From assembly GCA_001414345.1 (NCBI GenBank), contig LLCB01000388.1:1-48131 (forward strand): DNA of 48,131 bases, read 5' to 3'. The translations under genes and the position numbers were made by a program. A model generated the notes under the pieces. It was not told the origin of the DNA, searched no databases, and saw only the letters and a program-made list of their open reading frames with translations. This stretch comes from Hymenoscyphus infarciens (taxonomy: Eukaryota > Ascomycota > Leotiomycetes > Helotiales > Helotiaceae). Positions 1 through 10,627 of this stretch are shown here, piece after piece; positions within the stretch are counted from its first letter, which is position 1; each line of letters begins with the position of its first letter.

Positions 1-213
1 TATCCCCCCCCCTAATTACATTGTAATGACCCACCGGGTGGAGGCTGCGTAAACTCCTGGTAATGTCAAAGCGCCGAACCAATAAGAAGAATTAAAGTTA
101 AACAATGGAGTGATCAAGAAGGTTCTATGGGCTGACATTACTAGGAATTTACACAGCCTCCCCCAGATCTACAAAGAGTGGGGATTACAATGTAATTAGG
201 GGGGGGGATAGTA
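1..213. mobile_element. MITE with poly-C/poly-G terminal inverted repeats (copy 1)
   Basis: A 27-bp perfect inverted repeat joins positions 1-27 (TATC9 then TAATTACATTGTAAT) and 184-210 (the reverse complement, ending G9ATA). The right end continues GTA, so the full terminus is TACTATCCCCCC..., and the left end is clipped by the window start. The interior (28-183) has no reading frame. The same terminus recurs at 33,847-34,040, 33,907-33,990 and 36,303-36,400, which identifies a small non-autonomous DNA element family, possibly with TA target use. The mobilising transposase is not in the window. Confidence 0.8.
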
Positions 214-433
214 TCATACATGGAATATTTGCTTGCCACGCCCCGACTCGGAAGGTGGAAACGAGACGAGACCAGGAATTGGATTTTAGCTTCGAAAGTG
301 GGGGGTCAAGGGTACATCCACAACGACCCTCTCACCCACCTAGGTAGCCAAGGCCACAGCGTGATCGGCCTTCCAATGACACTTAGGCAGGTACTGATAA
401 AGTCTAACCTTCATCCTGAACCACTTTCAGTCC

Positions 434-471
434 CTCACTCACTCACTCACTCACTCACGCACTCACTCACT
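434..471. repeat. (ACTC)n microsatellite in amidase 5' leader
   Basis: About nine copies of a CACT/ACTC tetranucleotide, interrupted once by CGCA. The repeat lies 40-77 bp upstream of the chosen amidase start codon, in the presumed 5' untranslated leader or core promoter. Confidence 0.85.
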
Positions 472-510
472 TTCGTACTCGCACCCAACCCCAACATCGC
501 CTCCGCCGCC

Positions 511-2637
511 ATGACCGCACAAAAACCCACCCCCTCCCTCTGGCAACCCAAGCCCTCCTGGCGCGAAGTCGCCAAACGCGCACAGGATAGGATCAACCAT
601 GCGATCCCCCCTTCCTACCTCGTAGCGCCGGAGTTCTTACCGACAAGTCCGGAGGAGTATGTACTGGATTTGGCGGAGAGAGCGGGGGTTTTGACGGAGA
701 GGGAGTTGGAGATCACGGGGTTGAATGCGAGGGAGTTGGTGCGGGGGATGGGGGAGAGGAGGTGGAGTGCGGTGGAGGTTTGTAGGGGGTTTTGTAAGAG
801 GGCTGTTGGGGGGCATCAAGTTGTAGGATTTCCCTCTCTCTTTCTCTATCCTTGTTCTCAAAACAAAAACAAAAACAAAAAGAAAAACAAAAGAAAACAA
901 AAGAAAACAAAAGAAAACAAAAGAAAAACCGAATAATGAAAAATATGTTGACATTTCAGACAGACTAATTGTCTGGCTCTTGTCCTCTTTGACTCGGCTC
1001 TTGAACGAGCTGCTGAGTTGGATAAGTATCTCGAGCGGACGGGGAAGTTGATAGGTCCTTTACATGGTCTGCCTGTTTCGGTGAAGGAGCATATTGAGCT
1101 CAAGGGGACACCTGCTACGGCGGGTTTCATTGCTTGGGTGGACGATGTTGCGGAGGAGGATGCGCTTGTGGTGAAGCTTTTGAGGGAGGCCGGGGCGGTT
1201 TTTCATGTTAAGACTAGTAATCCGCAGGCGCTTATGGTACGTTTGAATTTCATAATGTTTCTGGGGAAGGGGAAATGTGAGATGTGGCGCAGCGGAAGTG
1301 GGAAGTGAGAAGGGGAGCTTGGCGATGGATGTTTGGGAGAATCGGAGGATAATTGGACGCGTTTCAGCTAATGATGATATTTTAGGCGATTGAAACCGAT
1401 AGTAATATCTACGGCCGGACGACGAACCCATATAACCGGAATTTGAGTTCCGGTGGTAGTTCAGGGGGGGAAGGGTCGTTGCTTGCGATGCGGGGAAGTG
1501 TTTTGGGGATTGGAACTGATATGGGTATGTTACTCCTTCCCGAAGAAAAAACCAAGAACGAACTGAGAAAACATAGGTGGATCAATTCGGGTCCCAGCAT
1601 CGTTCTCGGGAATCTATGGTTTGAAACCGGCGATTGCAAGGAATCCCCACGCTGGCCTGGCAGGAAATTATGGTGGTATGGAGAATATCGTTGGTGTGGT
1701 TGGACCTCTTGCACATTGCGTGGAGGATTTGAGATTATTTCAAGAAGTACCTCTCCTTCCCTCCAGCTGCCTCACCCCCCTAACAAAAACTTTAGGTCGT
1801 GCTAGCAAGCAAACCATGGCTTTATGAGCCCTCACTAGTCCGAATGCCTTGGAATCCAGAGGACAAAGACCAGCAACTCCCCAACAAGCTAAAAATAGGA
1901 ATCATCTGGGACGATGGAGTAGTGCAACCCCATCCCCCAATCATGCGTGCCTTGAAAACCACAGTTGATGCATTGAAAAAAGCTGGACATGAGGTTATCG
2001 ATTGGGATACCTCGTTGCATGATGAAATTCAAGCTACTGTTTGGAAAATGTTCTTTTTGGATGGTGGAAAGGAGGTTTTTGATGTTTTAAGAGAGGGGAA
2101 TGAGGGGCCTGTGAAGTGTATCGAGTTTGCGCTGAGGGGGGGACCGTATGAGACGCCGAGACATTATACTATTGAAGAGACTTGGAAGGTAAAAGAATCT
2201 GACCTAGAGAGTAGCAAGTACACAACTAATGCTGGTAGATCAACTCGGAACGAACAAAACAACAAACAGCATATGCAAAAATGTGGAATGACACAGGTAT
2301 CGACTTCATCATAGCCCCATCAAACCCCGCTGCAGCAACAGCCCATGATGAGACGGGGTGGGATGGCTATACCGGAGTATGGAATGGACTCGACCACACT
2401 GCAGTCGTTTTCCCAGTCACTTCAGTCCAGGACTCAGATACTTATGAGAACTTTCCAAGATTGAGGAAAGAAGCTCTAGGGGAGAGGGATCAACACTACA
2501 TTGATGCATACGAAAAAGGACCAAGCAAGTATGCAAACGCACCAGTGGCCTTGCAGGTAATAACACGAAGACATACGGAAGAAAAAGCACTCAAGGCGGT
2601 GGAAATTGTGGAAGGAATACTTAATTCGAGTAGATAG
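511..2637 (+). CDS. Amidase (amidase-signature family, fungal acetamidase/general amidase type)
   Basis: Hydrolyses a carboxylic amide to acid plus ammonia; substrate unknown, probably cytosolic. Exons 511-822, 964-1236, 1386-1524, 1577-1746, 1796-2188 and 2239-2637 give 561 residues, normal for the family. The Ser-cisSer-Lys triad is visible: Lys145 in [11 protein letters not shown], Ser220 in GGSSGGEG and nucleophile Ser244 in GTDMGGSIRVP. The spacings (75 and 24) match fatty-acid amide hydrolase. The start at 511 has a strong context (GCCGCCATGACC) and lies just before WQPKPSW, a usual fungal amidase N-terminus. In-frame codons back to 220 run through a microsatellite and are not conserved-looking. 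Introns 3-5 are 49-52 bp; intron 1 is 141 bp because of an A/C/G-rich minisatellite. All catalytic residues are present and the gene looks functional. Fungal relatives are often nitrogen-regulated, but no site was identified here. Confidence 0.93.
860..928. repeat. AAAAC/AAAAGAAAAC minisatellite inside amidase intron 1
   Basis: Four AAAAC-type units followed by four AAAAGAAAACA-type units, entirely within the first amidase intron (823-963). This expansion explains why the intron is nearly three times as long as its neighbours. The donor (GTAGGA) and acceptor (ACAG) lie outside the repeat. Confidence 0.8.
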
Positions 2638-2820
2638 ATACGCTAAATACCAACAGGATTCCTTATGCCCAGCATTCATGTTATACATTAGTACCAAGAA
2701 AAGGCAACGAGAGAAAAAAGAAGTACGACCATCCTTGCCTGAAATTAACTCCTGTCATTTGAGTAACCAATCCATGAAAATATAACAAGAACTCCAAGAT
2801 TAATGAAAAGTGGTCAGCAA

Positions 2821-5505
2821 TTACTGTGGTGCAACTCTGGGCACTGCGGGGGGATTCGGTCTCGTAAGGCCAATCTTAAATCTTGGAACTCTTTCCATTC
2901 GATCCAGAACTGTCGTGGGAAGCCTCATCACTGTCTCTCGGTAGAGAGTTTGCGTGGTCCAGTCATAAGAGCAGCCAATAGCCCGTTTCATGCCACCCTC
3001 TGAGCCGCAGATGAGTAGTGCAATGGGGGGACGAGCAGCTTGAATCATGGTGACCTCCATCGAGTATGTGTCAACGATGGTAAAGATCTGCGAAAAGTCA
3101 GTACTTCGATGAAAAACATGAGAGCATGAGAAGAGAATACATACTCTCTGTTCGCCAGGGCGCGCTCGTTTAGCTTGCTCAACCATGTTGCGCACTTCGA
3201 TGTCATCAGTGGGATCTTGGCCAACGCATTCGCCGAACTGGTTCTTCCAGTGTCGAGAAAGCGGCGAGCCGTTCGTTGACCAACTCAGTCGTCCGAAGTT
3301 TCCACCAAAGATGGATCTTTCAATGGTCGGAAGATTGAGATATCCTTCAAACCCGAAGACCGCAGCTTGAACATTCCAGAATTTGCCCCCAAGAATGATT
3401 TGAAGCAGACGGGGAGCGAGGAACCAAGCTGTGGAAGCGAGGAGAAGTAGGAGAATTCCGGCCCCGATGAAGCTTGAACCGTCGCTCACCGGCGTTGCAT
3501 AGTCAGCTCGCTTGCCGTAATAGCTGCCGCTGTAGCCGCTAGAACTGCCATTCATTGCCGTGTCGTAGGCATTTTTTTGCTGGACGCCCAAGCCAAAGAA
3601 GACAAGACCAGTAATGGCGAAAGTGCTGGAGTTGGTAACTAAGTGCCATGAGAGCCAGCGTCCCCAGGTTGTTTTCCTTTGGTTCCAGATTCGATGGAAT
3701 GACTTCCATCGAATGCTGGTACCGTGTGCGCCATCAATGATAACAGAATCGTCGTGACCGACCCCGGAAACTTGGCAAGTTGGGTAAATGTCCCACAGAC
3801 TGCTGTCGTAGGCGTCGCTCATATCGTACCACGGTTGGCTTGGGCTTTTTGGTAGGGTGCAAATCAATCTTTCGAGTAGCAGGTCGCTATCGTTCATGAG
3901 AGAAAGCCTAAAATAGGATAGTAGTTGCTTTAGTAGGCTATTATACTAGAACCGCGCGCAGAATTTGAATTTGTGGGCGGATCTCACTTACCTAGCAAAT
4001 GCTTGAAAAGCTGTGTCGCTGTGATCGACATTAGGTCTTGTGCGGAGAAGTCCCATAAGAGCGTAAGCATGGTCGCCAGGTAAATACTGAGTAGTCTGTC
4101 TGGACTGCAAGCACTGCAAGGCAATGATGACCAATTCGAGACGACTCAGCCCAAGAGTACCCTCGTAGTGATCAACCAGCTGTCTGCTGACTGTAGCATC
4201 AGTCCATACCTCTTGAGCGAAGTGTTGCTTTGGGACGACGTAGGGATTATCGAGTTTCCCACCGCGGGTGTATACTTGGATCTCACTACCCTGACTGAGA
4301 AGAACTTCCGGGAAAGTCCACATTCGTTTTCCCCAGTTCCGAAGAAGATCGTCTGTTGTTAAGCTCGATCTACCAGTTGAGGAGTTTCCTACTGCGATTG
4401 CCATGGCCTCTGCTCCCCTCATGATATCGCTAATGCGGTAGACCTGGTGTGAAATTAGTATCTCGATATGAAAGAAATTCTAAGCGATACGCACATGTTC
4501 TTCTAGGTCGTTGGAGTCGGGCATGCAAGAGCAGGCAACCCAATATGCTGGTAATCCAGCTGCTCTTGTGGCCTTTTCGGCAATTAGGCATAGCGCCTCC
4601 ATGTCTTCAGTTGACGAATGGTTGAACTGCTCCGCAGAGTAGGCGATGAAAAGATACTTCAATACTTTTGAGCCGCGACTCTGAGATTGCCATGTTGTTA
4701 CAAGCATAGGTTCAGCACCATGGAGCGTGCCTTCTTCGGGGTTTCTCAAAAAACATAGGTATTGAGGGCGGAGAATGCGGTCAATGACTTGATTAGCAGC
4801 CCCGACTATGCGTGATGAACCTTTGGTTTTTTCGTCTTCCAGTTGATTGCGTGCAGCCTTGGGATAGCCATGAAATTTATACGCGAGAGGGGCATATCGT
4901 AGCCCATAGTATATTGGGGGCTCTCCAGGAGAAAATATCTACCCTTGTTAGTTAAAGTCTGCGAGAGAGGGGAGATATGATTGGGTAGACTTACAAGCAA
5001 AGACAGCCCCAAAGATGCCGGGATAAATCGAAGAAGGACCATTCCCCAGTCTTTCCAGCTTTGTGGATCAACACTAAAATCGATTGGCCAAGTGGCTAAT
5101 CTTTCAACCCATGTCGCAACACTTCGCACGTACGTACGTCTCCAAGTTGTGTTTCCCTGGCCTTGATATAATTCATCGGTCGCTTGAACATGTAATTTAG
5201 CCAAGTGTCCATCGAATGGCGACAAATAACGATCATCGGAGGGACCAGTCAGGACACGGTCCATTGCATCGCGATGCCTGTGATTGTCAGGGCCGGGATG
5301 CTGGAAGACTGGAAGTTGGTAAAGATGTGGTTTTTTGAAACGCCATCGGGTTTGGGGGTCGAAGTAATGTGAAGCCCCTTTCAAGTGAACCGGTTTCTTT
5401 GACTTTTTCCCATGTTAGCATCAATCACTCACAGAGGCGGTTTGGAAGATTACATACACCGTAAATGCCATTATATTCATCAATTTCTGCTGAAGAAGTA
5501 TACAT
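2821..5505 (-). CDS. HET-domain-like membrane protein of unknown function
   Basis: Minus-strand exons 5505-5458, 5402-4995, 4938-4495, 4443-3992, 3907-3145 and 3087-2821 give 793 residues with every junction in frame. Residues about 243-350 resemble the heterokaryon-incompatibility (HET) fold: YLFIAYSAEQ, PAYWVACSC, then VYRISDIMRGAE and RMWTFPEVLL, in the order of HET proteins' YxWIDxxC and W(T/S)xQE blocks. LPGDHAYALMGLLR follows, then hydrophobic segments near 133-152, 544-560 and 596-616, so it is probably membrane-anchored. Intron 1 (5403-5457) uses an AAAAAG acceptor, deduced from frame. HET proteins can act in nonself recognition, but many such paralogues have no known role and none is claimed here. 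Only 30 bp separate this start from the stop of the small ORF upstream, and the two are in the same frame. A longer protein including that ORF is therefore possible (see findings). Confidence 0.8.
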
Positions 5506-5535
5506 CGATTTCGATTCCTGCTTGTCTCCTCTCAG

Positions 5536-5957
5536 CTAATGTCCACCGAGACAACAACCCTTAAGAAGCCGTACCAAAGCATTTGACCGTGGGCTCGGTT
5601 GTGGGCTCTGATGAACGGTTTCCTTTGGTTTTATTAAATGACATTTCCGGAAAATGGTGTGGACAATGACTTACCTGGTAGTTCGCAGTGGGAGCAGGTT
5701 GGGAGTAATATTGCTGTTGATAGTGGTATTGGGTAGCCGGCACAGATTGCGCATTCGAATTTGGTATGTAGCCTCCTCCATGGCCTTGGTTGGTCTAATA
5801 ATTGTAAGCTTTTGATATATATAGTGACTGTCATTTGCATACATAACCATGTCCAGAATTGCCGGGCACATAGCCTCCTCCATGCTGGTTCATAGGATTT
5901 GCCTAAAGATATCATATCAGATAAGGCAGGCGGTTGAGTATCGGGTCCACTTACCAT
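5536..5957 (-). CDS. Small Gly/Gln/Tyr/Pro-rich protein, or N-terminal exons of the HET-like protein
   Basis: Exons 5957-5955 (ATG only), 5902-5843, 5794-5675 and 5607-5536 give 84 residues. Introns are 52, 48 and 67 bp with good donors (GTAAGT, GTATGC, GTAAGT). A duplicated motif, QHGGGYVPGNSGHGY then QGHGGGYIPNSNAQ, is followed by QYHYQQQYYSQPAPTANYQ, a disordered low-complexity composition. The last exon gives SPQPSPRSNALVRLL and ends GCCLGGH. If intron 3 instead ends at CATTAG (5538-5536), which contains this stop codon, or at GCAG shortly after, the frame stays open and continues in phase 0 into the HET-like ATG at 5505. The 30-bp gap leaves no room for a separate promoter, so a single fused gene is quite possible. 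A TAA precedes the ATG in frame, so 5957 is the first start. Confidence 0.55.
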
Positions 5958-7317
5958 TTCTTTTGGACCTTAACTTGGTTTCTTGAACTCTAAGAAAAAT
6001 GAACAAATGGCTTTCTGTTTGATGGAAAGAGACGAAGAAAAAATCGATACGCTGAGAGCAACACTGATTGAGAACTTTGTCCAAGTGGATACTCGAGGGG
6101 TATTTGAACCTCTCTGCGATCCACCTGATAAGGCTGAGAGAGGGGGGCTCTGATAGAAACATGGTGTGGTAGTATTGGAAACGTGGAAAAAGAAGTAAGA
6201 GAGTCATCCTAATAGAATTGACATGCCATTCTCGACGTTAACCAATGAAAAAGACCCGGAACGTGCCAAGGAACTATTGATAAATATCCTGACAATCACA
6301 CAGCATTATTTTGTGCTTCTTGGCAGAAGTACAGAGGAGGCAGAGCCTAGAATTGTGACACATTGCAACCCTTCGCGGGTTTTTCCCCGAATATGGCCTC
6401 TCAAGCTGAAAGGATCGCTTGGCAGCGGCTGCCAACATGAGGTCTGCCCCTGAGTAACAGCTGCATATGCATTTCACATTACAGCTTTCGGGGTTGGAGG
6501 CTCTGCCGGAGCCTTGTGGATCCGAATGCTAGGCGTACTGCAAGAGATGGCGGTGGCTTGCAGCTTTTGCTGGAACAATTAATTGGTGGTGTTGCGAGGC
6601 AGATGAAATTAGGGGGAAATGCGTGGAGTGCGTTTCTATCAGGACCATCACGTGTTATAATCACACCTTATTTTATTCATCGGATTTTCATGGTAAATGA
6701 GATATGTTGTGTTAGTTCATGAGCGAGCGAGTTCTTTCCAGACGGATAGAGTCTTAAGTCATAAGACTGTTGTACTCTAGGTGCTGCAATTGTGGTAAAC
6801 GTGACCCGTAAGTGTCGTCTTAGCAAAGTTTGATAGAACAGCAGCTTATTTTAGGGTATTTGCCGCGTGGCGTTCAAAAATCCGGAACACGAAGTCGTTC
6901 AAATATTTCATCTTTTCTCCAGAACAGGTCTGCCGTGTGAGACAATGCTCAACACCATATGATATTGGTTCCATCTAACTTGGTGGAGTGACCTCGTATC
7001 GGCAAGCTGTCAGTTTTCACGAAAGCCTCCGCTACACAGCATGAGAAACGAGAAAGGTCTCGTCCTTTGACAGGCCCAAATCGATGGCCCCGGTCTGACC
7101 AATAATATATAAGAAATGCTGCGAGGTTCAGGGTGAGTCAACTGCGATTCAAAGGGGGTGACGGGGGGAGGGGAAAGAAACTGAAATGATCCCCGAGATG
7201 TTTATCTGTGAGGCTGAAGCTTGATATACCCCCTCACCACTGTTCAACCTAGCTTTCTTCCCTAGAAACAACAAACTTCAGTTCTGCACCCAAAACTCAA
7301 CGAAATATTTACAAATC
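5958..7317. other. Intergenic region between divergent HET-like and CorA-like genes
   Basis: This 1.36-kb stretch separates the minus-strand transcript ending upstream at 5957 from the plus-strand start at 7318. Short open frames occur at 6223-6453 and 6516-6722, but they lack family resemblance, introns or a good start context. The last 200 bp look like a fungal promoter and leader (CCAAT, TATATAAG, then a CT-rich and A-rich leader). No RNA gene or repeat was seen. Confidence 0.6.
7099..7113 (+). promoter_or_regulatory. CCAAT + TATA motif upstream of the CorA-like gene
   Basis: CCAAT (7099-7103) and TATATAAG (7106-7113) sit together 205-219 bp upstream of the ATG. They are followed by a pyrimidine-rich stretch (7210-7265) and an A-rich leader typical of fungal transcription starts. 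Assignment is by motif only. Confidence 0.4.
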
Positions 7318-9010
7318 ATGTATCAGTTGAGAGAAGATAAAACTCGACATGACGTTTATCGAAATCAGGCTGGGTGGCCACTTGAAACCGACCGGATGCA
7401 ACTCGACGTTCTGGAATGGGGCTCTGGTATTTTACAACTGCATATCAAAAGCTTTGCGTTGGAAAGCTGACAATTCTAGGATATTCTGGGAAATGCGAAA
7501 GACTCCAAGGCTTTTCGGAAGTTCTTCAAAGACCTTTATGTGATCTTCGAATTCTTTTCGCGCCTTTAGATATACCCGAACCGGAGAATGCAAAAGATCA
7601 CATATCTCTGGTCAATCATTTCAAAATTCCCTCAGGCTTTTTGTCTGAACGACTTCAATCTGTGGGGCATTCATTCGGGAGCCAAAAAGACGGCGACGGT
7701 GCTCAATGTGCGTCATATTCCAACTGCATAGGCATTCGTGATAAGAGCTAACCCACGGAAAGGCTCGTGGTTCCACTACCTTTGCAAAAACATCAATTTG
7801 GAGGAGAGCGAAGATGGTAAGCTCGTGATCAAAAATCCGGTGAACCTCGTAACATCCTTGAAACTATCTGATAAGGAAGTAACAAATGGTTAGCCAAATT
7901 TCAACCGGAAAAGCGAGAAAAAACTCGATCAATCTGATTTTAGTTGGAATCGCTCTGCGTTCTTCCTGAAGGGGGAACCACGCCACAACAACAAACCTGC
8001 CTTGACGCTAATATGCTTTGGTTCCTCCGCGGAAATCCAAAAACGGCTAGCAGTAATGGACATTGCCTCCCAATTGGAAAGCATCGCTGCTGATCCACTC
8101 ATACTTTTCGATGTTATATTTGACGAATTATATCTTCAAGTAGATTCGATGGCGTGGAAAGTGCAGGCAATTTTTGGAGCTATGGAATCTGTAAGCTTAC
8201 ACGTTTACCTAAGTCCATGGCTATTTCTAACTACCGGACAGGAAGTTCTCGCATCTATGCCTTTAACAGCAACGAAGAACATAAACTTCGTCGGTATGCA
8301 CAACGTTTCAAAACATGTTATCTACCTGCAAGAAGCTACGAGCGCAGCGCTTGTCACTCTCAAGCGACTTTCCCAACACCACAAGCATACCATCAAAGTA
8401 TATGCCCTCAGCCAGGCAACGGCGGAGGGTCTCCAATATACCCAAGGGTTATTTCAAGCAACCCAGCTTCGCCTCACTAGTCTCGAAAAGCGAACTTCCA
8501 ATCTCATAAATCTCTCATTCAATCTTGTAACTCAACAAGACTCCAGAACAATGCAAAAAGATTCCTCCTCGATGAAGACGATTGCGGCTATGACACTTAT
8601 TTTCCTTCCCGCTGGAACAGTTGCAGCAATGTTTGGGAGTCAATTCTTCAATTGTGGGTATTCTATGAGTTCTTATTCCCCTTTTCGGGTTGTTTCAGGA
8701 GCAATGAGACACTATTTCCTCCTCAGATAGCTTTGTTTTCTCCCCACTACCCTATACTTCCTCAAACATACTTCTAGAAATGGCAATACTAACTCCGAGA
8801 TCATCTACAGTGAGTCTGGACGATACTGGGTCTCAACACTTTACCGTAAGTCCGTTGTTTTGGATCTTCTGGACTATTAGTTTGCCGGTCACCGCAATTC
8901 TCGTGGTTCTATGGCAATTGTGGCAGCGACGAACCAATAAACGATTGAGTACCCGTGAACGCCTGGAACCCGCACGAACAGCCACCGAGTTGAGCACAGC
9001 TACCGTTTGA
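7318..9010 (+). CDS. Fungal CorA-like Mg2+-transporter-domain protein
   Basis: Exons 7318-7426, 7480-7707, 7763-7839, 7894-8190, 8242-8653 and 8727-9010 give 468 residues, all phases consistent. Family blocks in order: FAPLDIPEPENAKDH, IPSGFLSERLQSVGHSFG, CSWFHYLCKNI (about 113-123), DFSWNRSAFFLK, LTLICFGSS, a coiled-coil-like helix, then SMKTIAAMTLIFLPAGTVAA (membrane segment 1, about 350-371) and VSPLFWIFWTISLPVTAIL (segment 2, about 417-438). Two C-terminal helices after a long cytosolic domain is CorA/ZntB topology, but the Gly-Met-Asn pore motif after the first helix is absent (MFGSQFFN). Ion transport is therefore not assured; many ascomycete paralogues look like this. Intron 2 (7708-7762) has donor GTGCGT and branch GCTAAC, and must end at AAG to keep the conserved CSWFHYLCKNI block. 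The tail is basic then Ala/Thr-rich. Confidence 0.85.
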
Positions 9011-9233
9011 CGGAGCTCGGAAGACAACCCTAAATCATTATTAATCTTGCAATGCCAGAGGTATGCATGTATTTCTAGCTTTTATAAAGAAGACAGTTAA
9101 CTAAGCTTTCTATTCTTTGAGCGTATCAAACAATTAACAAGTTTCCTAGTTCCCCCTTGCGTATCTTATCTCTACATGTATTGCAATTGAAAGGCTCAGG
9201 AAACATAGATAGGGAACCCAAACGTGTTTTGTC

Positions 9234-10627
9234 TCAACTTGGCATCCCATAAGTTGCAACAACACGCTTCTCGTCTTCTGAAAATTTTGCCCACGCGTCT
9301 TTCACAGAATCAAGATTTCCACCGGAAACATAAAAGCCCTCATCCTTAGGGTAAGGAGCTTTCTGGCCTTCTTTTCTCGTAAATATATTGATATTTCTCG
9401 CTCGCTTTAAATCTGAAAGCACGCATGCATGGAAAGTGACAACGTTTGCAGAAAGTACTATAGCTTGAAGCCATGCAGTGAAACTTAAAAACTTAGATTC
9501 ATTTCCCAAACCACAACTGAGCACATAGAAAACCAGAGGAGCGAACATGGTGATGTCATGTATGGGACCATCCCGCATAACAAGCTTCAGGAAGATCATG
9601 TATGTGGCGGCCTTCCCCAGTGATGCTCCTGCAATGAGCATTGTTGGCACTGTATGTGAGACGATAAGTCCACCGTGGATGCAAAGAAGCACCCCCAGCA
9701 TAATGATACCATAAGTCAATATGGGGCTTAGCGATAATTTTCGACGTGGGATTTTGATGCCACGGGCCTCAAGAGGGGTCTCCATCATGCCCAGTGCAAT
9801 GGACACATTCCCAGCAATTCCAACGACTAGTGCCGTGGCACTTGCGAGACAGACAATTTCTCCGAGTGTAAAGCTTGTTGCTGGAACTCGGGCTTTCCAA
9901 ACATGTGGTCCTCCCACTGCACTGACGAGATGGATCGCGATCATACTCCATTGAGCTTCAGATACATCAATCTTCCCGAAGACCAGCGAATGCGTCCTAT
10001 GAGCTGCCAGATGTGCTGCGAAAAAGGCAGATAAGGCGAGGATTAAGTTGAGACCCAGAAGAATGCTCGAGTTACCTAGCCGCATCGCAGCAGCCAGGAG
10101 GATGGAGTTTAAAACTATTGATAAGGAGTCCACTGCGTGGTCGGCATATTCCTCCACCTCTGAGTTTTGAGTACGGTAACAATGTTTGCCATCAATTCCA
10201 TCGAAAGTTTGGTATAGACTGCAAAAAAAGAAGATGAGAAGGAGGGTTCTTTGGAGAGTAACAACAGGGAACTTACAAGATAGATAAAGCGTTGAATAAA
10301 CAGAGCCAAGGTGGTAGCTCCTCTGTCAAATTGGGTGCAAAAGTCACAGTGATTCCTGTCGCCACCAAATTGCAAGCCAACCCGCAAGCGGATAAAATGG
10401 AGGGTGTTACACATTTTGGTATGAGTGAAACAATGAATCGCCAAAATCTGCCAAACATTTTTTATCAGAAAGTTGTTCCATATAAGATAGGGTGGTGGCA
10501 CTTGCGGTTGTAAATAAGGATCCAATAAAGTGCTTGACCATGCGTTATAATGGTATTCTCGCTTGCGAATAGCATGCATTTCTTTCCCTGACAGGAACCA
10601 ACCATCCCGTTCAAATTGATTTGCCAT
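9234..10627 (-). CDS. Ethanolamine/choline phosphotransferase-like protein (CDP-alcohol phosphatidyltransferase family)
   Basis: Exons 10,627-10,506, 10,447-10,277 and 10,218-9,234 give 425 residues, the usual size for EPT1/CPT1-type ER enzymes that transfer phosphoethanolamine or phosphocholine from CDP-alcohol to diacylglycerol. N-terminal GWFLSGKEMHAIRKREYHYN and LQPFWRF match the family, followed by SLIPKCVTPS and FLYQTFDGIDGK, then seven or eight membrane segments. The active-site signature (DGxxAR x8 G x3 D x3 D) is degenerate. Asp104, Asp107, Asp124 and Asp128 are kept, but Ala-Arg is Cys111-Tyr112, the Gly is Glu, and the loop is one residue short. Activity is therefore uncertain. Intron 1 (10,448-10,505) has a GC donor (GCAAGT), the only splice that restores LQPFW. 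The ATG at 10,627 is the first good start. Confidence 0.85.

Noticed and set aside
220..510. In-frame N-terminal extension of the amidase
   Set aside because: It runs through the poly-C element flank and the ACTC microsatellite, has no family resemblance, and a strong start context exists at 511.
6223..6722. Two short plus-strand frames between HET-like and CorA-like genes
   Set aside because: No recognisable motif, weak start contexts, and no intron or repeat structure; chance openness in a promoter region is likelier.
7660..7762. Reading the CorA-like gene as a pseudogene because of an in-frame stop after GIRDKS
   Set aside because: A 55-bp intron with a good donor and branch and an AAG acceptor restores the conserved CSWFHYLCKNI block and the rest of the frame.
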